Shown here: positions 11,361 through 21,150 of the stretch, one piece after another
How the letters are laid out: each line of letters begins with the position of its first letter
How positions within the stretch are numbered: position 1 is the stretch's first letter
Assembly: GCA_001592805.2 (NCBI GenBank)
Contig: CP051139.1
Location: 1,674,001 to 1,738,000, forward strand
Reading direction: 5' to 3'
DNA length: 64,000 nucleotides
Source: Peltaster fructicola
Taxonomy: Eukaryota > Ascomycota > Dothideomycetes
The notes under the pieces: generated by a model
What the model saw: only the letters and a program-made list of their open reading frames with translations
Database searches by the model: none
What the model was told of the DNA's origin: nothing
Translations under genes and position numbers: made by a program

Positions 11361-12464
11361 ATGCCTAGCGAAAGAACAATCAACGCATCGTGCCTCTGCG
11401 GTGCATGTGCACACTCTATCACACTACCCGACTCTGCATTTCCACTTCCAACGACGTTATGTCACTGTGACTCCTGCCGACACTTGACTGGAACACTCAG
11501 CTACTGGTGCACCAGGTTGCCGTATGACTGGGAGCCTGACAAGGAGTTTGTCGAGTCGATGACGGCCTTCGAATTCTCGAAAAAGATCACACAATACAAT
11601 TGTAGGACATGTGGCGCATTTGTCATACAATCCAGCAAGCTTGCTGATGACGAAGATGCTGATCCAAAAGTGCACTGGGATGTCATGACTGGCACTCTCG
11701 CAGAGGTAGATGGCGCTATCGAGCTGCGCGGGCATATCTACCTTCAGGATACCAAAGACGGTGGCTTCGCAGATTGGCTGACGACGTGGCGTGGAAAGGA
11801 CTTGCGTAGATGGAGCTTATACGACGATCGAGATGTCATGACACCTGCAGGCTGGCGCGACGAGTCAAGCAGACCGATCCATGTCAAACCAGGAGACAAG
11901 CTGCATGCATATTGCAAATGCGGTGGTGTGCAATTCTGGATCAGGCGCGCAGCCAAGTCTTCCAACAACGGAGAACCAAGACCTCAGCCTTCCATGTCTG
12001 GCGAGATGTGCTCTCCAGCCCTGGCTGCGTGGCTTCGAGCAGATAGCGGGAAGTATCTTGCGTGCAATTGCTCGTGCAACTCTTGTCGACTGGCGACAGG
12101 AAAAGAGGTGACACAGTGGGCGTACGTCAGAACAGAAGACATCTTCCAGGACGAAGCTGGACTGATCCCGTTCGCGGTGAAGTTCGGATCACTGAAGACG
12201 TATCAGTCTTCGCCGAATGTGACTCGTAGCTTCTGCTCCGTCTGCGGTGCGGCAACGTTCTTCAGCGCTGCAGAGCGCGAGGGTGTTGTTGATGTCGCTG
12301 TAGGATTGCTAGCCTCGCCTGACGGGGCTCGCGCAGAGTCCTGGTTGGAGTGGCGTCTTGAGCGTCTGGGTTTCCGAGGAGACACCGTTGGACGGTCTGA
12401 AAGCATCGCGCTGGCTATAGAGCATGGGTTTGACCAATTCCAGAAGCGTAGTACTCAACACTAG
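11361..12464 (+). CDS. protein with two GFA (glutathione-dependent formaldehyde-activating/CENP-V) domains
   Basis: Single exon, 367 aa. Two tandem zinc-binding GFA/CENP-V units are visible. The first has CLCGAC (residues 11-16), CHCDSC and CRTCGA; the second has CKCGGV near residue 187, CNCSCNSC and CSVCGAA. These Cys sets match the two-zinc fold of Gfa. The founding bacterial enzyme was proposed to combine formaldehyde with glutathione, but most fungal members are uncharacterised, so substrate is unknown. The duplicated layout recurs in ascomycete hypothetical proteins. The ATG at 11361 is the first in frame. It is divergent from the Trf4-like gene. Confidence 0.85.
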   Translation: MPSERTINASCLCGACAHSITLPDSAFPLPTTLCHCDSCRHLTGTLSYWCTRLPYDWEPDKEFVESMTAFEFSKKITQYNCRTCGAFVIQSSKLADDEDADPKVHWDVMTGTLAEVDGAIELRGHIYLQDTKDGGFADWLTTWRGKDLRRWSLYDDRDVMTPAGWRDESSRPIHVKPGDKLHAYCKCGGVQFWIRRAAKSSNNGEPRPQPSMSGEMCSPALAAWLRADSGKYLACNCSCNSCRLATGKEVTQWAYVRTEDIFQDEAGLIPFAVKFGSLKTYQSSPNVTRSFCSVCGAATFFSAAEREGVVDVAVGLLASPDGARAESWLEWRLERLGFRGDTVGRSESIALAIEHGFDQFQKRSTQH

Positions 12465-12752
12465 CAGCTTGTTTTGACATGTGTTTGTCGGCAGTGAAAG
12501 GAAGATGTGTTGTTGCTCTCGTTGACCAATCAGCGAACAAGGAATTCGGTTGACCACCAAATGACCACGATCAGATAGTCCTGTATCAGATGGCGAAGCC
12601 TTCCAAAACCACCTTTCCACCAGATTCTGTTCTTCCTTCTGACATTATCCTCCAAGACATTAAAGACTGGTAACCACTCACCACCCTCTGCCTTCACTCC
12701 TTCAACGTTTAACTCAGTCGATACTTCAGCTTCCAAAGCTCAAACGTACGTC

Positions 12753-13236
12753 ATGTCTGCCGTCGCTGCTGTACCAGCCACATGCTGTGGTCGTGAAGGA
12801 GGATGCGTGAGTGATCTGCTCCAGATGCCTCTGGCTTATACTGATCTGCAAGTAGATCTGCGCAAAGGAAGCCAAGTGCTCGTGTGGAAAGCAGGCCGCG
12901 CTGCACTGCAACTGTGAGAAGGCTCAGACCGAGAATCAACTTAATGGTGCCCGCTGCTCATGCAGTAAGTTGTCATTACTGTCGTTGACCTTGCAAAGCG
13001 TCTGACCTGTCCTAGACCAACGCCCTGCTGGCGAATGTACCTGTTCACGAGCAAACGCCGAGAACAGCAACCCATCAGGCTCTACTTGTGCTTGCGGTAA
13101 GCGATCAGCTGGTAGGTGGTGGTCCAATGCACGTCATATACCCTCATTGACCATGACGACAGATTCATGCACCTGTGCTGGAACAGAGAGCGCAGCATCA
13201 GAGCTCGAGACCGACTTCACTACCAAGGCTCCATGA
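12753..13236 (+). CDS. Cys-rich small protein with repeated CxC motifs (DUF7871-like)
   Basis: Four short exons, 12753-12806, 12856-12964, 13016-13096 and 13163-13236, give 105 aa; no single frame shows it. Introns are 49, 51 and 66 bp with GTGAGT, GTAAGT and GTAAGC donors, and phases agree at every join. The product has 16 cysteines arranged as repeated units: TCCGREGGC, KCSCGK, HCNCEKA, RCSCNQRPAGECTC, TCACDSCTC. It ends in an acidic/Thr tail (ETDFTTKAP). This pattern matches a conserved ascomycete family of small CxC proteins, which I recall as DUF7871. The cysteine layout suggests zinc or other metal binding, like a metallothionein, but no function is established. There is no signal peptide. 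Confidence 0.8.
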
Positions 13237-13839
13237 GCAAGCCATAGTAGAGGCGAACCGACCAGCGGACCAAGGCGTCTCCTAGCATCGTCGTCGCTGT
13301 GCGCCTGTCGAGCGGGCAAAGTGTGACCGATGTGTCTTCAACTGTTGGAGGACAGTGGACCTCTATAGCGATGTATTAATGCCATTTGACGATCAATAGA
13401 CGCCACACGAGTGGCTGTCATACACACGCGCAGGTGGATACGAGCTACTGGGTCGATTCATGAGGGGACGTCGCAGTATACAATGGCCATGCTATGCGGT
13501 TGTAATGTTGTCGTTGCTACGTAGACTGCATCTGGCACCTTGATGATCGCAACGCTTCGGGATTTCCTCGGCGCAAACTCGCCTTGACGCTCCTGCTACA
13601 TCAAACCTTAAGCTCATATGCGTAGGTCAAGCCTTCGCTAATTGGCCTCACTATTCGAGAACGCTGGTGAACACACGATCGCCGCAACACGACAAGCAAG
13701 AAAAGCATCAATTGCTACGCCTTTCTTGCTGCGTGATCGATGTCCTCAGCCTGTCAGATTGGACCTTAGAACGGCGCAAATGGCGCTCCACCACATCTGA
13801 ACCACATAATACAACATCCGAAACACACCGAACGACAAG
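13237..13839. other. intergenic, about 600 bp
   Basis: No supported gene. It holds the 3' end of the Cys-rich gene and the promoter/leader of AP-2 alpha. Confidence 0.45.
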
Positions 13840-16725
13840 ATGGCGGCTGCGGCATCGATGTTCCGAGGGAGCATCGGTAGCTCATCGAAGGATGGCAACA
13901 ACATGCGTGGTCTGGTCTCTTTCATTGCAGACCTACGCAATGCAAGAGCTCGAGAACTCGAAGAGAAACGCATCAATAAAGAGCTGGCAAACATTCGGCA
14001 GAAGTTCAAGAGTGGTAATCTGTCAGGCTATGATAGGAAGAAGTATGTCTGCAAGCTGTTGTACATCTATATCCTCGGATGGAACGTCGACTTTGGACAC
14101 CTTGAAGCAGTCAACCTAATATCAGCAACGAAGTACTCAGAAAAGCAGATCGGATACTTGGCTGTCACCCTTTTCCTGCATGAGCAGCACGAGCTGCTGC
14201 ATCTGGTCGTCAACAGCATACGTAAGGACCTGAGTGATGGCAATGAGCTCAACAATTGCTTGGCATTGCACGCCATAGCGAACGTTGGCAGCAAAGAGAT
14301 GGCAGAGGCGTTATGCTCGGATGTACACAGACTTTTGATCTCTCCAGCTTCAAAACCATTTGTCAAGAAGAAGGCAGCTCTGACTCTTCTACGACTTTAC
14401 CGCAAAGTGCCTGCGATCGTCCAGCCGGAATGGGCAGAGCGCATTGTGGCAATCATGGACGACCAGGATATGGGCGTTGCTCTGTCGGTCACTTCGCTTG
14501 TTATGGCGTTAGCACAAGATATGCCTGACGCCTACAAAGGCAGCTACGTCAAAGCAGCTCAACGTTTGCATAAGATTGTTATTGAACAAGACTATACGGC
14601 CGACTATGTCTACTACAGAGTGCCAAATCCCTGGCTGCAAGTCAAACTGCTTCGCTTGGTGCAATACTTTGCGCCTTCAGAAGATACACACATTCGAAGA
14701 ATCCTTCGAGAGTCTTTGCAACAAATACTACACGCTGCGACGGCAGAAGCACCAAAGAACGTGCAGCAGAACAATGCACAGAACGCTGTACTATTCGAAG
14801 CGATCAACCTCATCATACACCTCGATACAGAACAGGAGCTCATGGTCCAGATCTCTACAAGATTGGGCAAGTACATTGGCTCTCGAGAGACCAACGTGCG
14901 ATACTTAGGCCTAGAAGCGATGACACATCTGGCCGTTCGAGCAGAGACATTAGATCCCATCAAAAAGCACCAGGATATCATCATCGGCTCACTCAAAGAT
15001 CGCGATATTACAGTCAGACGACAAGCACTTGATCTTCTGTACAGCATGTGTGATGCAAGCAACGCTGTGAAGATTGTACATGAGCTGTTGAAGTATCTGC
15101 AGAACGCCGACTATGCTATCCGAGAGGAGATGGTACTCAAGATAGCTATCCTTACTGAGAAGTATGCCATGGACCCAAAGTGGTATATCGACATCTCTAT
15201 GAGGCTGATAGCCATGGCTGGAGATCATGTCAGTGATGAAGTATGGCAACGAATCATCCAGATCGTGACCAACAACGACGAACTTCAAGTCTATGCGGCG
15301 CAGAATATCTTGCAGTACTGCAAAGCAGAGTCATGCCATGAGACGCTCGTGAAGATTGGCAGCTATCTGCTCGGAGAGTTCGGTCATCTCATCGCTGACA
15401 ACAAGGGCTGCAGTCCAATCGAGCAATTCCTGGCGTTGCAGTCCAAGTTCGGTGCCTGTCTGTCAAGCACCAGAGCTATGATCTTGTCTGCCTTCATCAA
15501 GTTTGTCAACCTCTTCCCTGAGATCAGACCACAGCTCCTGTCGGCATTTCGAACGTTTAGTCACACGCTCGATTCAGAGCTGCAACAGAGAGCGTGCGAG
15601 TACCTTGCACTGGCGACTATGCCTAATGACGATCTGCTACGAACAGTGTGCGACGAAATGCCACCGTTCCCAGAACGAGCGTCTGCCCTTCTGTCAAGAC
15701 TAGACAAGAAGCAGACTGCTGTTGGCGACAAGCGCACCTGGTCTGTCACGGCCAAAGATGATCTTCCTGGTGTTGACAGAAGCCACACACTCCGTCGAAA
15801 CTTTTCGCCTATATCTCCTACGAATGGGACGCATGCTCTCAATGGTGGACCTACTTCGCCTGGTGCTGTCAGATCACCTATTGATGAGCTTTCCGGGCTT
15901 GACATCTCAAGCAAAGGAGCTAACCTCGCAAGCGCGTCACATCTCTCGCCAGATTGGGAGCCAGGATACAACCGATTACTGGTCGATGTGGACGGCGTGC
16001 TCTACGAAGACTCACAACTGCAAGTTGGCTTGCGCTCTGAGTATAGATCGGAAGTGGGTTGCTTGATCCTTTACTTCCTCAATAAATCTTCAGCACCCAT
16101 CCAGTCCTTCACAACCACATTCGATAATCGATCGCCGGACCAGCTTAAGATCGACATTAAAGGCCTCGCCGATACTTTGGTGCCGTCCGGTACGCAGACT
16201 TCGCAAACCGTGATGTTTGAGGCAAAGTCTGTGTTCGTTGAACCGCCAACTGTTCGCATCTCGTATGTGGCGGGATCCCTACAGGCTTGTACCTTACAGC
16301 TACCAGTCGTTATACACAAGTATATGGAGGGAGCTGTTCTGAGCTCTGACGACTTCTTCAAGAGGTGGAAGCAAATAGGTGGTGCACCCAGGGAGGCTCA
16401 GAAGATATTTGCTGCTTACGACGTAGGCACTGAGATCACCAGACGATGGCTCAAAGGTTTCCGCTGGGGCGTTCTCGATAATGTCGACCCTAATCCACGC
16501 AACTTCGTTGGTGCAACAGTCCTGCATACATCGAGCGGCAAGTACGGGTGTCTGCTGAGGCTGGAACCGAATGCTGAGAGCAAGGTGAGTGGACAGATTA
16601 GTGTATCTTCGACTGCTGACATCCTCCAGATGTATCGTCTGACAATTCGTGCCACGGACGAGTCAGTACCACCGGTACTCTTGAAACTCATGGAAGACCG
16701 ACTTAGCAAGCCTTGGCAGTCTTGA
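13840..16725 (+). CDS. APL3: AP-2 clathrin adaptor complex, alpha subunit
   Basis: Alpha adaptin of the plasma-membrane AP-2 complex, which links clathrin, cargo and PI(4,5)P2 in endocytosis. The frame is open from 13840 to 16725 (961 codons), but 16585-16629 has every mark of a 45-bp in-frame intron: GTGAGT donor, GCTGAC branch and CCAG acceptor. Removing it joins EPNAESK to MYRLTIRATDES as in other alpha adaptins, giving 946 aa (exons 13840-16584 and 16630-16725). The N-terminal trunk of alpha-solenoid repeats covers about residues 25-600, beginning GLVSFIADLRNARARELEEKRI. A Ser/Thr/Pro-rich hinge covers about 610-700, followed by the ear domain. The start MAAAASMFRGSIGSS is the first ATG in frame. 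Confidence 0.93.
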   Translation: MAAAASMFRGSIGSSSKDGNNMRGLVSFIADLRNARARELEEKRINKELANIRQKFKSGNLSGYDRKKYVCKLLYIYILGWNVDFGHLEAVNLISATKYSEKQIGYLAVTLFLHEQHELLHLVVNSIRKDLSDGNELNNCLALHAIANVGSKEMAEALCSDVHRLLISPASKPFVKKKAALTLLRLYRKVPAIVQPEWAERIVAIMDDQDMGVALSVTSLVMALAQDMPDAYKGSYVKAAQRLHKIVIEQDYTADYVYYRVPNPWLQVKLLRLVQYFAPSEDTHIRRILRESLQQILHAATAEAPKNVQQNNAQNAVLFEAINLIIHLDTEQELMVQISTRLGKYIGSRETNVRYLGLEAMTHLAVRAETLDPIKKHQDIIIGSLKDRDITVRRQALDLLYSMCDASNAVKIVHELLKYLQNADYAIREEMVLKIAILTEKYAMDPKWYIDISMRLIAMAGDHVSDEVWQRIIQIVTNNDELQVYAAQNILQYCKAESCHETLVKIGSYLLGEFGHLIADNKGCSPIEQFLALQSKFGACLSSTRAMILSAFIKFVNLFPEIRPQLLSAFRTFSHTLDSELQQRACEYLALATMPNDDLLRTVCDEMPPFPERASALLSRLDKKQTAVGDKRTWSVTAKDDLPGVDRSHTLRRNFSPISPTNGTHALNGGPTSPGAVRSPIDELSGLDISSKGANLASASHLSPDWEPGYNRLLVDVDGVLYEDSQLQVGLRSEYRSEVGCLILYFLNKSSAPIQSFTTTFDNRSPDQLKIDIKGLADTLVPSGTQTSQTVMFEAKSVFVEPPTVRISYVAGSLQACTLQLPVVIHKYMEGAVLSSDDFFKRWKQIGGAPREAQKIFAAYDVGTEITRRWLKGFRWGVLDNVDPNPRNFVGATVLHTSSGKYGCLLRLEPNAESKVSGQISVSSTADILQMYRLTIRATDESVPPVLLKLMEDRLSKPWQS

Positions 16726-16770
16726 GCCTAGTATATCAACGACAATGAAGAAGACGCAGTACACTCATTG

Positions 16771-17661
16771 TTAGACTGGAAGCACATCCTGCTGAGTTTG
16801 CTCAAGGAGTGCGTTCTAGAAGCATTGTCAGCGCAAGTCAGTCCGGCGACAAGCATGCTCACCCAATCGACACAATGATGCGGTACTCCCCAGCCATCAA
16901 CAGTGGCTTGACGCCCGTGCGAATCTTCTGCCGGCCATTCAAGTGTCGTATCGCCAGCACACATGATCGACTGTCGAAGATAATCGAAGCAAGACAGTAT
17001 GTGGTCTTCCTGAGGATCGAGCAAGATCGGCCTCAGCTGCTCCGTCTTGTTCGTGTCGACAGCGAATTTGAGATGCCACAGATACTCCCGGATGCTCGAG
17101 AGGCAGTCGAGTTGATGAAAGGCCGCAATGTTGTACATATCTCCGGAACTATGGGCACTGATCGATAGTCCTGGCTTCAGATTGAACCGACCGGCGTCCT
17201 CGACCTGCACGAAGCCTTTGCCAGGCTAGACTCTTGTCAGCTCGTATACAGAAACATACTCATCAATCCTTACCGGCATCAGACTAAACCATGCCTGATC
17301 GGACTCTGGATTCGCAGGACTCTGAAAGAGCATGTCTGCCTCAAAGGTCACGATCTGTGATCGCACTGCAAAATGTAAGCTTTGTGTAGTCTCACAAGAC
17401 TGCTTGCTCACATTTCGGGATTGGCGACTTCTGAACCACCAAAGACTTGTGCTGCAACACGATGTTCGTTGCCAGAGCTAAGAGACAGACCGACAGTAGC
17501 ACACCTGACAGAAAGAGCCATCGCCGGAGGTGCCTGATAGTGTGTTGAAGGCGTTGTTCTTCCAGCGGAATGTCCAGACTAGCATTTCGAGAATGCGATT
17601 CGACCTTGAGATATGTTGAAGAGACGCCCAGTCCTTGCCACAGCTGCTTGAAGTCCTTCAT
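16771..17661 (-). CDS. UstYa-like (DUF3328) membrane-anchored protein with altered HxxHC motifs
   Basis: Minus strand, four exons: 17661-17412, 17365-17274, 17225-16863 and 16815-16771; 249 aa. All three introns (46-48 bp) keep frame. The N-terminus is cytosolic, followed by one membrane segment at about residues 48-68 (WLFLSGVLLSVCLLALATNI). The lumenal part has FEADMLFQSPANPESDQAWF, PPGKGFVQVED, HQLDCL, HILSCFDYLRQSIMCAGDTT and GWGVPHHCVDW, the order of the DUF3328/UstYa family. Family members act in oxidative steps of fungal cyclic-peptide (RiPP) pathways and carry two HxxHC motifs. Here both are changed, to HQLDC and HILSC. No precursor peptide or pathway enzyme is adjacent, so this may be a divergent or inactive member. 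Confidence 0.82.
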
Positions 17662-18113
17662 CACAGGAAAACGTCGATGAAAGCAGTCAGCTTCATGACG
17701 AAAATGCGACGATAGATCTTCCAGGCAGCATCGAGAAACAGCGCTACGCCGGACTGCAGCGTCCAGTACACGCTGTCGATCATGATTCGCAGATGAGCAG
17801 TGTGGTCCACGACTCGAGCAGTTCTGAGCTTGATATAAGCTTTCTAGGCGTACGAGCTTGAACGCTCTCCACAAATGAAGGATGCAGATCAAACCTGCAC
17901 GGACTCGAGGCCAGACCATCTGATGCGTTCGTCCAGCTGCAAGAGAACAAAACGGTGCAAGGCGCCATTATGCTTGGTTGTTTGATCTTTGTCTGGCTCG
18001 TGAACGATGACTTCTACGGGACAAGGTTTGGCCCAAGGGTTTGCTGACAGCTCCCGGGATATCTTCTCGGAGCTCACATGCCTGTTGTGTACTCGCCAGG
18101 CGCCGACGGCCAT
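17661..18113 (-). CDS. doubtful two-exon gene, unknown
   Basis: Candidate on the minus strand: exon 1 18113-17895 (ATG, MAVGAWRVHNRHV) and exon 2 17843-17661, joined over a 51-bp putative intron, giving 133 aa. Both pieces read like protein (KAYIKLRTARVVDHTAHL; then MIDSVYWTLQSGVALFL). The intron has a weak GTTTGA donor and no clear branch site. The stop codon TGA (17663-17661) overlaps the ATG of the UstYa-like gene by one base, which is unusual for separate fungal genes. I recognise no family. It may instead be the UstYa-like gene's promoter with chance open frames. Confidence 0.28.
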
Positions 18114-18747
18114 AAGGTATGGATGCTATGAACAAGCCTCGCAGCTCGAGACTGTAGCCGTTGCTTTATTCACACTGGCATCCACCAATGTTAAACGATT
18201 GATCCGGCGGATCGAATCTTCTTCAGCGCTATGGTTGTCCTTGAAGCTGACCTCATCTTACGGAGTGTGCTGGCCAGGCCGTTTGATTAAGCTATGCTAG
18301 GAGCTGCTAGTCGTTCAAACCTCAGCTCACGTCATGCGGCTTCAAGGGTATCCTTTTCACTAGAAAGATCAACATACTCATCGCCATCAAGCATGAATCA
18401 AGCTGTGCGTGCTGAGTACCAAAAGAACAAGACTTTGTGAACGAGGTTATTGTCAACGGGACCAGCTACACATCGATTGCGTCTACGCATGTGTACTGTA
18501 TCGTAGCGATGTGTCTCTTCATGCCGGTTTTGATCGTTGTAACCTCAGTATCAGTGGAGTGGCAGTAGAATGACGCCAAGCAAACTTAAACAGGACACAG
18601 CTCCGCACTTGACGTCTCCACCTCCTCACCATTGAATACCCCTGCTCAACTCTATCTCCATAGTAAAAAACTGTCCGCGCCCAATCTGTGGTCCAACATA
18701 CACGACATGGCATTACTACAAACGCTGGTCAAGGATCGATCGTCAGC
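18114..18747. other. intergenic, about 630 bp
   Basis: Upstream of the asteroid-like gene. No supported coding frame on either strand. Confidence 0.4.
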
Positions 18748-20559
18748 ATGGGAATACAACGGCTAACATCACGCTTCCAACACAAAGCAGAGTCCACGAA
18801 ATGGCCTCGCAGCAATGTCTCAGGCGCAGATCAAGGCTCATCATCAATTTCATCGAAGATCGCTATCATAGACGGACCAGGCCTAGCCTATCACATCTTC
18901 AACCGACATGTCAGAGAACTCGCAGGTACCGAAGACAGAGTAGGGTTCTGCGTTGATTACACTGCCGTATCAGTACGACTTCTGGCCTTCCTTCACGACC
19001 TTGAACACCGAGGCTTCCACATGTGAGTATGAGCACGCCAGGTAAGTGCACGCGACTCATATTGCATTCGATTCAGACAGCAAATCTTCTTTGACGGCGC
19101 TCTACCTCTTGTGAAAAGGCCAACCAGAATTGCACGACTTCAGAACTCTGCCAAGCATGCTCTTGAGCTCAGGTCGTCTTGTGAGGAGAAGGCAAAGAAA
19201 GCAGGCCGCATACTCGAGTCTTTCCGCACGCTTTTGAGTGCTCCTTGGCAAGGTTCTCTCTGGCCACCACCACCATTCCTTGTACCCTCTGTGATAGAGG
19301 GATTGTTGAGCAGTAAGTATGCTGGAATCACAGAAGTCATGCCGGGTGAGGCAGACCATTACTGCACCGTCGTTGCGCGAGAGCTCGCATCACAAAGTCT
19401 TGCTGGCCTTTACATCTTCACCAATGACTCGGACTTGCTGGTGTTAAATACTGCAAATGACACAAGGGTGGTGCTGCTGAGCTCCCTTACGTATAATGAG
19501 TCCGACAATCTGACCGCAGATGTCTTCAACCCTACTGCCATAACCAGGTCTTTAGGTTTGCAAGATCTGCTCGCAGTTGCATACAGGATGAAACACGACT
19601 CGCACATGGCGCTTGACGTCGCCGCATCTCTAGTTTTGCAAGGTCCAATCCAAATATCACCCGGCTACAAGCACTTCTTGGCAGAGCTTGACGACACTAC
19701 TGTTGATGTCGCATTCAGTATAGGTCAGCAAAGATGTGTCGGTCGAATGGACCCAAGGCTATCCGAATTGGTCTGTCAGATCGTAGCGAGCGACATCTCG
19801 GACAACCCAGAACACAATCCTTATGTGTTCCTGCCCTTGATGATTGACGATATCCACAAGGCGTCAGCTTGGAGGTGTGGTTCAGACCTTCGAAAGCTTG
19901 CATACACAGTGCTGGCTCACGGAGGCACTTTCACAGCCATTGACGAGTTCGACCGCAGAGGCGATCGAGTTGTAGCTTGTCGAGTCGACCTTTACCACGA
20001 TCTACTGCAAGCTCTGCACTCGTATCGAGACTGGCTGTCCCAGCAGCTTTCAGCAGTACAATGCAAGGCTACACAATCGCCATGGAGAGTGATTGCAGCA
20101 ATCACTCTACTCTGTGACCTACAAGCTCAAGACAAGCCGGTGCCAGCACTGGCCGACATCACTACTGTCGTATGCACCAGGAAGATGTCCTCTTGGGCCC
20201 AGATCCATCTGACAGCGCAGCTGAATGCAGTATTGTACTCGTTCAGAATGCTGAAGCTGGCACTCGAGTTCAAGCTTGCTGGACACGACCTGGCATGGCC
20301 TGACAGACATGTCCACGGACTATCCGGCTTGCTCACTACTCTACCACCACTCTCAGAACTCTTCGACACCCTTTCAGAGCAAGATTGTAACGCATTTACA
20401 GACCTGATTCAGCTCCACTGTGATACGGATGGCGAAACTCCTCGTCCGCGGAAACGCATCAGAAAGACAGCACAGTCATTGTCTGATCGACAGGACGATC
20501 GTCATCATGCGAATAATGAAGCTCTAGCTAATAATCCCTTCGCAATGCTTGCTGAGTAA
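18748..20559 (+). CDS. asteroid/XPG-like nuclease-fold protein
   Basis: Two exons, 18748-19022 and 19077-20559, give 585 aa. The join gives GFHIQQIFFDGALP across a 54-bp intron (GTGAGT donor, ATTCAG acceptor). The N-terminus MGIQRLTSRFQH and IAIIDGPGLAYHIF match the XPG N-domain. GEADHYCTVVARELAS and FTNDSDLLVL match the XPG internal region with its acidic metal-binding residues. The long C-terminal half is helical and ends in a basic patch (RPRKRIRKTAQS). This is the layout of asteroid-domain proteins (S. pombe Ast1), relatives of FEN1 proposed to act on DNA. Activity is unproven. The ATG at 18748 is preferred over the GTG-started longer frame because MGIQRL is the conserved family start. 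Confidence 0.8.
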
Positions 20560-20718
20560 GTCCGTCGCATGCAGCGCGGATTGCATACACGTCATATGCA
20601 TGTTACAATGAATTCTCGGTAAGTATTCGGTAACACCAACAAGTGGGATTAGCAATCAAGGACAACCACAGTTTATAAAGTGCATGATCCCATCAAGCTT
20701 GAAGTGAAGCATCACAAC

Positions 20719-21150
20719 ATGTCGGAGATTAACGTCGTCGCTATCATCAGCCCTGCACCTGGCAAGGCCCAAAGGGTACTCCTACTTGAGCAGTCATTGA
20801 TCACGCTGACACTAGCAAGGTCAAAGAACTTCTCGCTAAGACATCCGAAGAGGTGCATAGCAAAGAACAATCAGCAGCTCGTTACCTCGTGACGGAGCAG
20901 CGTGACTCGGGCGAGATCATTATGATCGAGACGTAAGCCGAAGCCTCTTCGCTCAGGCGATGTCTAATGCTGCGACTACAGATACAGCTCGAAGGAAGCA
21001 TTGCAACAGCACTCCAAATCACCTCATTTCGCAGATTTGATGGCAGCGTTCCAGAAAGAAGGCCTACTTAGCAAAGCTCCGTCTATTACTCCTACTGTCA
21101 GTGTTGCAGGCTTCGATGTGGACCGTAAGCTCATCCATAGCAAAATCTAA
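20719..21150 (+). CDS. antibiotic biosynthesis monooxygenase (ABM)-domain small protein
   Basis: Three exons, 20719-20775, 20820-20932 and 20982-21150, give 112 aa. The product begins MSEINVVAIISPAPGKAQRV, continues with KELLAKTSEEVHSKE and IIMIETYSSKEALQQHS, and has SPHFADLMAAF. This is the dimeric alpha/beta-barrel (ABM/DUF718-like) pattern of about 100 residues: a beta strand, a helix, a central sheet with an E-x-Y element, then HxxSPHF. Such proteins are cofactor-free oxygenases or heme-degrading relatives, but many have no known substrate. The first donor (GTACTC) is weak, yet the join is the only one keeping the fold. The stop overlaps the stop of the convergent lipid kinase gene by four bases. 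Confidence 0.8.
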
